From Gammaproteobacteria bacterium (GTDB lineage Bacteria; Pseudomonadota; Gammaproteobacteria; DRLM01), in the NCBI GenBank assembly GCA_015490395.1, contig WFXX01000101.1, positions 1 through 7,255 of the forward strand: 7,255 nucleotides of DNA. Reading direction: 5' to 3'. Below are positions 1 to 4,823 of the stretch, piece after piece. The notes below the pieces were generated by a model that saw only the letters and a program-made list of their open reading frames with translations, did no database searches and was not told the DNA's origin. Made by a program: the position numbers and the translations under genes. Every line of letters begins with the position of its first letter. Position 1 is the first letter of the stretch.

Positions 1-74
1 GATCCCCGCCTGGGCGAGGCCCCGGCCCCGTAGCGCCGCGCCCCCTCGGCCAGGGCCTCGCCCAGGCGGGGATC
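1..74. repeat. Inverted repeat (fold-back) at window edge
   Basis: Bases 1-22 are a perfect reverse complement of 53-74. With one mismatch (23/52) the pairing continues to 27/48, leaving a loop of about 20 bases (28-47). The repeat lies inside the bioF reading frame and coincides with loss of the conserved BioF sequence. This is best read as a palindromic artefact at a contig end. A real hairpin inside bioF is less likely. Confidence 0.8.
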
Positions 75-227
75 CCCGGCCAGGCCCAGGTAGTCGTTGC
101 TGGCGAAGGAGAGGAGATCTCGGCCATCCAGGCACAGCACCCGGCCCGGCCGGCCCTCCAGCCGGCGGCGCCGGCGGAGGCGGTGGGCGGCCCGCAGCGC
201 GGCCAAGGCCGCCGCCGGGTCCCTCAT
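1..227 (-). CDS. bioF: 8-amino-7-oxononanoate synthase, N-terminal part (cut by window edge)
   Basis: BioF is a pyridoxal-phosphate enzyme that condenses pimeloyl-ACP (or pimeloyl-CoA) with L-alanine to give 8-amino-7-oxononanoate, an early step of biotin synthesis in the cytoplasm. Only about 71 credible residues are present. The recognisable part is the family signature FASNDYLGLA at residues 41-50, followed by YGAGAS at 66-71, the region just before the usual R/H-L-V-S-G stretch. The ATG at 227-225 overlaps the bioB stop (ATGA, 224-227), so the two genes are translationally coupled. The lysine that binds PLP lies beyond the window. After Ser71 the frame reads P-R-R-G, which does not fit the family. 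This happens where bases 1-22 become the exact reverse complement of 53-74, so the last 7-9 codons are probably an assembly fold-back and not real gene sequence. Identity rests on the motif and on position behind bioB. Confidence 0.85.
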   Translation of the reverse strand, partial: MRDPAAALAALRAAHRLRRRRRLEGRPGRVLCLDGRDLLSFASNDYLGLAGDPRLGEALAEGARRYGAGASPRRG

Positions 228-1294
228 GCGACGGCGCCCGCCTCCTGCCGGCGCCGCTGCTGGGTCTCCTCCCGCACCTCGAGGCCCAGGTCCCGAAGCA
301 TCTGCAGGTCGTCCTCCACCGCCCGGCCCTTGGTGGTGAGGTAGTCGCCGATCATCACCCCCGAGGCCCCGGCGAAGAAGATCATGGCCTGCAGGTCCCG
401 CAGGAACTGCCGTCCCCCAGCGATGCGGATCTCGGCCCGGGGCAGCAGGTAGCGGAAGACGGCAATGGTCTGGAGGATCTCCAGGGGCTGCATGGGCTCC
501 CGGTCCCCCAGGGGGGTGCCGGGGATGGGGTTGAGGAAGTTGAGGGGCACCGACTCCACCTCCAGCTCCTGGAGGGTCAGGGCCAGCTCCACCCGCTGGT
601 CCAGGCTCTCGCCCATGCCCAGGATGCCGCCCGAGCAGACTCGCAGCCCGGCCTCCCGGGCGTGGCGGATGGTGTCGATGTTCTCCTGGTAGGTGTGGGT
701 GCTGCAGATGCGGTGGAAGAAGCTGGGGGCGCACTCCAGGTTGTGGTGGTAGTTCTCCAGCCCCATGGCCTTGAGCTCCCGCGCCGTCTCCGCATCCAGG
801 GCCCCCAGGCTGGCGCATCGGCCCACGTCGCTGCCCTCCCGCATGGCCTCGAGGTAGGCGCGCAGCTGCTCCCGCTCCCTGCGGCCCCGCACGCCCCAGC
901 CCTTGGAGACCAGCCCGAAGTCGCTCACCCCCCACGAGCGGGCCCGCCGCGCCCGCTCCAGCACCTCTTCCGTGGGCAGGTAGTTGTAGACGGGCGCCCC
1001 GGTGCGGTGGTGGGCGCTCTGGGCGCAGAAGGCGCAGTCCTCGGGGCAGCCCCCCGAGCGCACGTTGGCGATGGCGCAGACCTCGATGGCCTCGCCCCGG
1101 AAACGGCGGCGGATACGATCGGCCCCGGCCATGAGGGCGGGGAGGTGGCGACGGTCCAGCCGGATGAGCCAGCCGCCCTCGGCGGCGCCCAGCCGCTCCC
1201 CCTCCAGGGCGCGGCGGGTGAGGCCTTCGAGGGCCTTGAGGATCTCCTCCTCGCGGCTGTGGCGGGGATGGGGCAGGGAAGCGGCTTCGGTCAT
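224..1294 (-). CDS. bioB: Biotin synthase (radical SAM), 356 aa
   Basis: BioB inserts sulfur into dethiobiotin to give biotin, the last step of the pathway, using a radical-SAM [4Fe-4S] cluster and an auxiliary iron-sulfur cluster as sulfur donor. The radical-SAM motif is GGCPEDCAFCAQS with Cys83, Cys87 and Cys90. Other family landmarks are YHHNLE (182-187), VCSGGILGMGE (219-229), NFLNPIPGTPL (252-262) and IRIAGGR (289-295). Against remembered E. coli BioB, Cys160 and Cys220 match Cys128 and Cys188, but the Cys97 position (FCMG) is Gly127 (FGLV). Extra cysteines occur at 73, 188 and 197 (RICSTHTY). The ICxTHTY and CxIxNxxSG patterns resemble the BioB group common in anaerobes more than the E. 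coli type. Start chosen at ATG 1294 because GGAGGT sits about 8 bases upstream. An in-frame ATG at 1312 would overlap that ribosome-binding site. The frame stays open back to 2026, but that part is antisense to comF. The stop overlaps the bioF start. Confidence 0.95.
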   Translation of the reverse strand: MTEAASLPHPRHSREEEILKALEGLTRRALEGERLGAAEGGWLIRLDRRHLPALMAGADRIRRRFRGEAIEVCAIANVRSGGCPEDCAFCAQSAHHRTGAPVYNYLPTEEVLERARRARSWGVSDFGLVSKGWGVRGRREREQLRAYLEAMREGSDVGRCASLGALDAETARELKAMGLENYHHNLECAPSFFHRICSTHTYQENIDTIRHAREAGLRVCSGGILGMGESLDQRVELALTLQELEVESVPLNFLNPIPGTPLGDREPMQPLEILQTIAVFRYLLPRAEIRIAGGRQFLRDLQAMIFFAGASGVMIGDYLTTKGRAVEDDLQMLRDLGLEVREETQQRRRQEAGAVA

Positions 1295-1353
1295 GGCAGG
1301 TACCTCCGGCATCTGGCGAGGGACGGGGGTGGCGCGGGCCGGGCCGCCGGACG

Positions 1354-1381
1354 ATGATAGTGGCTGCCGGAGGCCTGTCAA
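1354..1381 (-). promoter_or_regulatory. Predicted sigma70 promoter of bioBF
   Basis: Reading the minus strand, TTGACA (1381-1376, consensus -35) is followed after 16 bases by TATCAT (1359-1354, one mismatch from TATAAT). Transcription would start near 1347, about 50 bases before the bioB ATG. This AT-containing patch stands out from the surrounding GC-rich sequence and lies in the 102-base gap between divergent bioB and comF. I see no clear inverted repeat resembling the BirA operator. Confidence 0.65.
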
Positions 1382-1396
1382 CGCCAAGGAGGGCGG

Positions 1397-2140
1397 ATGG
1401 TCGACGGAGAGGGAAGATGGCAGCGCTTGCTGGCAGGGCTGCTGGACTGGCTTTTGCCTCCGGCATGCGCCTTGTGCGAGGCTCCAGGGGCTCTGCTCTG
1501 CCCACCCTGTCTGGCGGAGCTGCCCGCCCTGGGGCCGGCCTGTCGGCGCTGTGCCCTGCCTCTGCCCGCGGACCCGGGTGGGTTGTGCGGCCCCTGCCTG
1601 CGGCGGTCGCCCCCCTTCGAGGCCCTGGTGGCGCCCTTCGCCTATGGGCCGCCCCTGGACCGGCTCCTCCAGGCCCTCAAGTATGGGGGCCGGCTGGAGC
1701 TGGCCCGGCCCCTGGGGGAGCGGCTGGCGGTGAGCTGGCTGGCGGCGGGCCCGCCTCCCGAACTCCTCCTGCCGGTGCCCCTTCATCCCCGGCGGCTGCG
1801 CCAGAGGGGCTTCAATCAGGCCCTCGAGCTGGCGCGCGCCGCCGCCCGCCGCGCCGGCCTTCCCCTGGCGCCGCACCTGCTGCGCCGGATCCGGGACACC
1901 CTGCCCCAGGCGGCCCTGGACGCCCGCGCCCGCCGGGCCAACGTGCGTGGGGCCTTCGTCCTGGCTGCCGGCCTGGAGGGCGTCCGGCGGGTGGCCCTGG
2001 TGGACGACGTGGTGACCACGGGCCACACCGTGGCCGAGCTGGCCCGGCTGCTGCGGCGGGCGGGGGTCGAGGAGGTGCGGGTCTGGGCCGCCGCTCGGGC
2101 CCTGCCGCCCCGGGTGCCGGCCGGCCCGGCGCCGTGCTAG
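1397..2140 (+). CDS. comF: ComF family phosphoribosyltransferase-like protein, 247 aa
   Basis: This belongs to the ComF/GntX family: an N-terminal zinc-ribbon-like region followed by a phosphoribosyltransferase fold. ComF is needed for natural DNA uptake in competent bacteria and related proteins support use of DNA as a nutrient. The enzymatic substrate is not established. Four CxxC pairs are visible at Cys24/27, 35/38, 49/52 and 64/67. Next come the family's PVPLHPRRLRQRGFNQ block (126-141) and the PRPP-binding loop ALVDDVVTTGHTV (200-212), where Asp203-Asp204 and Thr207-Thr208-Gly209 are the key residues. Length is normal. ATG 1397 is preceded by AAGGAGGG, but with only about 3 bases between, which is tight; no better in-frame start is visible. 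The gene diverges from bioB, the same neighbourhood seen in Pseudomonas-like genomes. Its stop TAG is also part of a promoter-like sequence for the next gene. Confidence 0.93.
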   Translation: MVDGEGRWQRLLAGLLDWLLPPACALCEAPGALLCPPCLAELPALGPACRRCALPLPADPGGLCGPCLRRSPPFEALVAPFAYGPPLDRLLQALKYGGRLELARPLGERLAVSWLAAGPPPELLLPVPLHPRRLRQRGFNQALELARAAARRAGLPLAPHLLRRIRDTLPQAALDARARRANVRGAFVLAAGLEGVRRVALVDDVVTTGHTVAELARLLRRAGVEEVRVWAAARALPPRVPAGPAPC

Positions 2141-2143
2141 ACT
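2131..2143 (+). promoter_or_regulatory. Extended -10 promoter-like element before the yfaZ-like gene
   Basis: GCCGTGCTAGACT contains an extended -10 (TG-N-TAGACT, 2135-2143; four of six bases match TATAAT). It lies 50 bases before the ATG at 2194, and its TAG is also the comF stop codon. No good -35 is visible. The identical 13-mer recurs at 2840-2852 in the same position relative to the next gene, which supports a regulatory role. Confidence 0.5.
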
Positions 2144-2175
2144 CCGGCGGCCCCGCGGGGTGGGCCAGCCGCCGG
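2144..2175 (+). repeat. GC-rich inverted repeat in leader of the yfaZ-like gene
   Basis: CCGGCGGC (2144-2151) pairs perfectly with GCCGCCGG (2168-2175), and the 10-bp palindrome CCCCGCGGGG (2151-2160) overlaps its left arm. It sits between the predicted -10 and the ribosome-binding site. There is no T-run, so it is not a typical terminator. In such GC-rich DNA it may be chance. Confidence 0.35.
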
Positions 2176-2193
2176 CTCGAGGAGGGAGCAGCC

Positions 2194-2802
2194 ATGGAGC
2201 AGCTACCCAGGAGAGGTCGGGCCCCCGTCCGGGCCGTTACCCTGCTGGTCGCCGTGCTGTCCGCCGCATGGGCGGCGGCGCCGGCGGCGTGGGCGGGTCG
2301 GACCGTGGACGTGAGCCTGAGCAACGACACCGCCCGCATCGAGCTGGAGCGCTCCCTGCAGGGAGGCCGCCTGGGCCGCACCCTGGCCACCGGCTCGGTG
2401 TTCTTCTCCGACAATGATGATCAGCTCCTTGCCCTGGGCCTGCACGTGCGCGGGGAGGCGGGCAGCCGCTCCCCAGGCCTCTTCGCCGGTCTGGGCCTGG
2501 ATGGGCACCTGGGCAGCCTGCGGGGCAAGACCGTGGGGGCGCTCTCCGTGGGCGGGGGGCTGGACTACTACCCGCCAGCCCTGCCCCGCCTCCACCTGGG
2601 CCTAGCCGCTCGCTACGCACCGCGGATCCTAGCCTTCGTCAAGGCCGACGGCCTCACGGAGGTGCGCCTCCGCTTGGGCTACGAGGTGCTGCGGGACGCT
2701 TTCGTCTACGCCGAGTACCGGCGCGTGGAGGTGGGGTTGGAGGGCCTGCCCTCGCGCGTCCCCGACGACGGCGGTCATCTCGGCCTGCGCTTTACCTTCT
2801 GA
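2194..2802 (+). CDS. YfaZ-like outer-membrane beta-barrel protein, 202 aa
   Basis: This is a predicted small outer-membrane protein resembling the YfaZ family, whose function is not known. Residues 1-34 form a signal peptide: arginines at 6, 7, 9 and 13, a hydrophobic core, and a likely cut after AWA34. The mature part has alternating hydrophobic/polar strands rich in Gly, such as ALGLHVRGE (80-88) and LFAGLGLDG (96-104). It ends in LGLRFTF, the terminal phenylalanine typical of barrels recognised by the BAM machinery. The VDVSLSNDTARIE stretch after the signal peptide and the DNDDQLLALGLHV stretch resemble YfaZ proteins. ATG 2194 is preceded by GAGGAGGGAG at 2179-2188. The same frame is open from 1354, but that part overlaps comF and is not credible. 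A promoter-like element overlaps the end of comF, so the gene may be transcribed on its own. Confidence 0.8.
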   Translation: MEQLPRRGRAPVRAVTLLVAVLSAAWAAAPAAWAGRTVDVSLSNDTARIELERSLQGGRLGRTLATGSVFFSDNDDQLLALGLHVRGEAGSRSPGLFAGLGLDGHLGSLRGKTVGALSVGGGLDYYPPALPRLHLGLAARYAPRILAFVKADGLTEVRLRLGYEVLRDAFVYAEYRRVEVGLEGLPSRVPDDGGHLGLRFTF

Positions 2803-2819
2803 GCCTTACCTTCTGAGCC
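2792..2819. repeat. 14-bp perfect tandem duplication at the yfaZ-like stop codon
   Basis: TTACCTTCTGAGCC occurs at 2792-2805 and again, directly adjoining, at 2806-2819. The first copy carries the last codons and stop (ACC TTC TGA) of the yfaZ-like gene. The second copy is downstream of the stop and does not alter the protein. It looks like a recent slippage or duplication event. Confidence 0.9.
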
Positions 2820-2839
2820 TTGCCGCGGGCGGCCCGTTG

Positions 2840-2852
2840 GCCGTGCTAGACT
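2840..2852 (+). promoter_or_regulatory. Extended -10 promoter-like element before the 94-aa gene
   Basis: GCCGTGCTAGACT is an exact copy of the sequence at 2131-2143. It contains TG-N-TAGACT (2844-2852) and lies 46 bases before the ATG at 2899. A -35-like TTGCCG at 2820-2825 is too far away (21 bases), so recognition would depend on the extended -10. An AT-richer stretch follows at 2848-2866. Confidence 0.5.
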
Positions 2853-2865
2853 AAGTCCTCTCTAT

Positions 2866-2886
2866 CGGCCGCGGGAAAGGCGGCCG
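2866..2886 (+). repeat. 7-bp stem hairpin in leader of the 94-aa gene
   Basis: CGGCCGC (2866-2872) pairs with GCGGCCG (2880-2886) around a 7-base loop GGGAAAG. The right arm touches the ribosome-binding site GGAGGAGGG (2886-2894), so the structure could limit ribosome access. No T-run follows, so a terminator is unlikely. Confidence 0.4.
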
Positions 2887-2898
2887 GAGGAGGGCGCG

Positions 2899-3183
2899 AT
2901 GCAGGTGACAAGCAGCCTGACGGTGCTCCCGTGGCGGGGCCCCGGCGGTTCCCCTGCCAGGGGGGTTCCCCCCGTGCGCCCTGTGACGCGGGCGAGTCCC
3001 GTCGGGCAGGCGGACCACCGTTTCCCGGCAGAGCGGGTGCTGGAGGGGGAGCTCCTGCGCAACCGCCGCCGCCGGCCCCGTGCGGAGGGCTTGGCGGCAC
3101 CGGAGGCTCGCCGCGCCCTGGCCGCCTACCTGGCGGTGGAGGCCGGCCCCGCCCTCGCCTCCCGGGTGGACCTCTACGCCTGA
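2899..3183 (+). CDS. Hypothetical protein, 94 aa
   Basis: I do not recognise a named family. A strong ribosome-binding site (GGAGGAGGG, 2886-2894) precedes the ATG, and a promoter-like element lies upstream, so the gene is probably real. The N-terminal half (1-50) is rich in Pro, Gly and Val, with no signal peptide or membrane segment, and looks disordered. The middle has an arginine cluster (NRRRRPR, 55-61). The C-terminal part (64-94) could form a helix and ends in ALAAYLAVEAGP, then RVDLYA. That A-Y-L plus terminal D-(L/V)-Y-A pattern recalls small uncharacterised gammaproteobacterial proteins, from memory only. It lies 39 bases upstream of the FMN-binding-fold gene and may be co-transcribed with it. 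Confidence 0.65.
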   Translation: MQVTSSLTVLPWRGPGGSPARGVPPVRPVTRASPVGQADHRFPAERVLEGELLRNRRRRPRAEGLAAPEARRALAAYLAVEAGPALASRVDLYA

Positions 3184-3222
3184 GCCTGGTGAGGCCGGCG
3201 CGCCGGGGCTTGCCGGAGAGCG

Positions 3223-3711
3223 ATGCCTGAGCGCCTGGAGCCGGAGGAGGGACGCCGGCTGGAGGGCCTGCTGAGGTCCCGCTGGGCGGCCCTGGCTGTG
3301 GCCGCCCCCGGGGGTGGCCCGCCCGCTCTCTCCTTCGTGGCCTTCGCCCCCGCGCCCGCCCTGGGCGGTGTGGTCCTCCACCTCAGCGAGCTGGCCCGCC
3401 ACACTCGGCTGCTGCGCGAGGCCGGCGTCGCGGCCCTGGGCCTCAGCGAGCCCGACCCGGGCGGGGGCGACCCCCAGCGCCTGGCGCGGCTGACCCTGGA
3501 GGGGCCGGTGGAGTGGCTGGCCGCTGGCGATCCCCGCTTCGAGGAGGCCCGGCGCGCCTACCTGGACCGCCTACCCTGGGCCGCGCCCCGCTTCGGCTTC
3601 GCCGACTTCCGGCTCTTCCTGCTGCTTCCCGAGCGGGCCCGCCTCGTGGCCGGCTTCGGTCGGGCCCTGGACCTGCCCCCCGGGGCGGTGCTGGCGGCCG
3701 CTTCCCCGTGA
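3223..3711 (+). CDS. FMN-binding split-barrel (HugZ / pyridoxamine-phosphate-oxidase-like) protein, 162 aa
   Basis: The sequence fits the pyridoxamine 5'-phosphate oxidase-like split-barrel superfamily, closest to the HugZ/CREG-type branch (Pyrid_oxidase_2 group). Visible family landmarks are LHLSELARHTRLL (52-64), the strand around ALGLSEPD (71-78), DPQRLARLTLEGPVEWL (83-99), AYLDRLPWA (112-120), the ADFRLF core (127-132) and GFGRA (144-148). Proteins of this group bind FMN or a related flavin, and some (HugZ, HutZ) act on haem. This one lacks the extra C-terminal domain of longer haem-related members, so the substrate cannot be assigned. It is cytoplasmic, with no signal peptide. ATG 3223 is preceded by GGAG at 3215-3218, a close but usable site. 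It lies 39 bases after the 94-aa gene and probably shares its transcript. The family call is from remembered motifs. Confidence 0.8.
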   Translation: MPERLEPEEGRRLEGLLRSRWAALAVAAPGGGPPALSFVAFAPAPALGGVVLHLSELARHTRLLREAGVAALGLSEPDPGGGDPQRLARLTLEGPVEWLAAGDPRFEEARRAYLDRLPWAAPRFGFADFRLFLLLPERARLVAGFGRALDLPPGAVLAAASP

Positions 3712-3791
3712 CCGGCGCCCTTGCCCCAGCGCGTCGCTTGTGGTGAAGTGGCGCCCGGATCCAACCCCGATCAAGCTTGGAGGACAGCCAC

Positions 3792-4553
3792 ATGCGGATG
3801 AGGCGGCAGGCGCGCAGGGGCGGCTGGCGGGCCCTGGTGGGCGGGGCGGCGCTGGCCTGGGCGGCGGGACCGGCCTGGGCCCTGGGTCCGGTGGAGCTGG
3901 GCCTGGAGGCCGGCCTCTGGAGCAACGACGTCTCGGGGAGCGTGCGCGACGCCGGCGGCGACATCGACGTCGAGGGCGTGCTCCGCCTGCCGGGGGAGAC
4001 CCTGGGCTACGCCCGGGCCAGCCTCCACGTCGCGGGCCTGGGCACCTTCCACGCCGGCTGGTCCAACCTGGGCCGCAGCGCCACCGGCACCCTGGGCTCC
4101 ACCATCAGCTTCGCCGGGCGCAGCTTCGTCTCGGGCTCCACCCTGTCCAGCGACGTGGACCTGACGGTCTACGACGTGGGCTGGACCTTCAGCCTCCTGG
4201 ACGTGGGCGCGGCCTCGGCCCACCTGGGGCTGGACGTCAAGTGGTACGACGGCACCGTGCGCCTGAGCAGCGGCGGCACCACCGCCTCGTCGGCCCTCTC
4301 GGTGCCGGTGCCCATGCTCAAGGCCGCGCTGCGCTTCGGGCTGCCCTTCCTGGAGGCCGAGGTGGGCGGCGAGGGCATCGCCATCGCCGGCAACCGGATG
4401 ACCGACCTGCGGGCGGCGGTGCGCTTCCACCCGCTCCCCCTGGTCTATCTCACCGGGGGCTACCGCTACATGGACCTGAAGCTGGAGGACGGCAGCAAAC
4501 GGGCCGACGTCCGGCTGGAGGGGCCCTTCCTCGGGCTGGGGGTGGATCTGTAG
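3792..4553 (+). CDS. TIGR04219-like outer-membrane beta-barrel protein, 253 aa
   Basis: This is a predicted outer-membrane beta-barrel protein resembling the TIGR04219 family of gammaproteobacteria. The function is not known. A signal peptide spans about 1-30: arginines at 2, 4, 5, 8 and 9, the hydrophobic stretch ALVGGAALAWAAGPAWA, and a cut before LGPVELGLEAG. Amphipathic beta strands then repeat, for example TLGYARASLHV, VYDVGWTFSLLDVG, AHLGLDVKWYDG, YLTGGYRYMDLKLED and a final GPFLGLGVDL. The last residue is Leu, where the commonest barrel ending is Phe. ATG 3792 was chosen because GGAGG (3779-3783) lies 8 bases upstream. An in-frame TTG at 3777 overlaps that site and is rejected, while ATG 3798 is possible. 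It begins 80 bases after the flavin-fold gene, so it may have its own promoter, though none is convincing. It converges on the 49-aa gene 19 bases downstream. Confidence 0.82.
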   Translation: MRMRRQARRGGWRALVGGAALAWAAGPAWALGPVELGLEAGLWSNDVSGSVRDAGGDIDVEGVLRLPGETLGYARASLHVAGLGTFHAGWSNLGRSATGTLGSTISFAGRSFVSGSTLSSDVDLTVYDVGWTFSLLDVGAASAHLGLDVKWYDGTVRLSSGGTTASSALSVPVPMLKAALRFGLPFLEAEVGGEGIAIAGNRMTDLRAAVRFHPLPLVYLTGGYRYMDLKLEDGSKRADVRLEGPFLGLGVDL

Positions 4554-4572
4554 CGACGGGGCCGGAGGGGGT

Positions 4573-4722
4573 CTACCGGGCGCCCGCCCGCCACCAGGGC
4601 AGGAGCAGGGCGGTCAGGCCCAGGGCCAGGGCCGCCGTCTGCCAGGGCCGGGCCAGGTCCAGGGCCTGCGAGGCCTGCAGGCCCGCCCACAGCGCTCCCA
4701 CCGCCAGGCTCAGACGCAGCAT
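4573..4722 (-). CDS. Small two-helix membrane protein, hypothetical, 49 aa
   Basis: Not a recognised family. The predicted product has two hydrophobic segments, residues 2-21 (LRLSLAVGALWAGLQASQAL) and about 27-43 (TAALALGLTALLLPWW), joined by a short polar link and ended by RAGAR. This is the shape of a small inner-membrane hairpin protein. ATG 4722 was chosen because GGGAGGTGATC upstream gives a good ribosome-binding site at 7 bases. The frame is open upstream to 4764, but that adds a charged unlikely leader. It is read opposite to its neighbours and fills the gap between the barrel gene (19 bases away, tail to tail) and the divergent thiamine-synthase-like gene. The good RBS, hydrophobicity and fit in the gap support a real gene, but GC-rich DNA produces many chance frames. 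Confidence 0.55.
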   Translation of the reverse strand: MLRLSLAVGALWAGLQASQALDLARPWQTAALALGLTALLLPWWRAGAR

Positions 4723-4823
4723 GCCGATCACCTCCCGGGGGCGTGGCCCCCTGCCCTTTCCCACAGCATGCTCTCCCGGGGCCGGCGGCGCCGTGTCCCC
4801 TCTCGCGCCCCGGGCGTGAACGG

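Noticed and set aside
662..1733. Two long plus-strand frames (231 and 243 codons) across bioB
   Set aside because: They are antisense to a firmly identified bioB, show no family motif and have skewed composition.
1295..2026. Open minus-strand frame extending bioB upstream to a 600-residue protein
   Set aside because: It is antisense to comF, has low-complexity Gln/Gly/Pro-rich translation, and bioB has its own good RBS at 1294. Stop codons are rare in DNA this GC-rich.
1354..2193. Upstream part of a 482-codon plus-strand frame leading into the yfaZ-like gene
   Set aside because: It overlaps comF in another frame with Ala/Gly/Pro-rich nonsense. The signal peptide and RBS place the real start at 2194.
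3740..4819. 359-codon plus-strand frame
   Set aside because: It runs over the barrel-protein gene in another frame and reads as Arg/Gly/Pro-rich low complexity. The barrel frame has a signal peptide and strand pattern.
4554..4823. Terminators or riboswitch (for example a TPP element) around the ThiE-like gene
   Set aside because: No hairpin with a T-run and no recognisable thi-box sequence are seen upstream of 4824 or after 4553.
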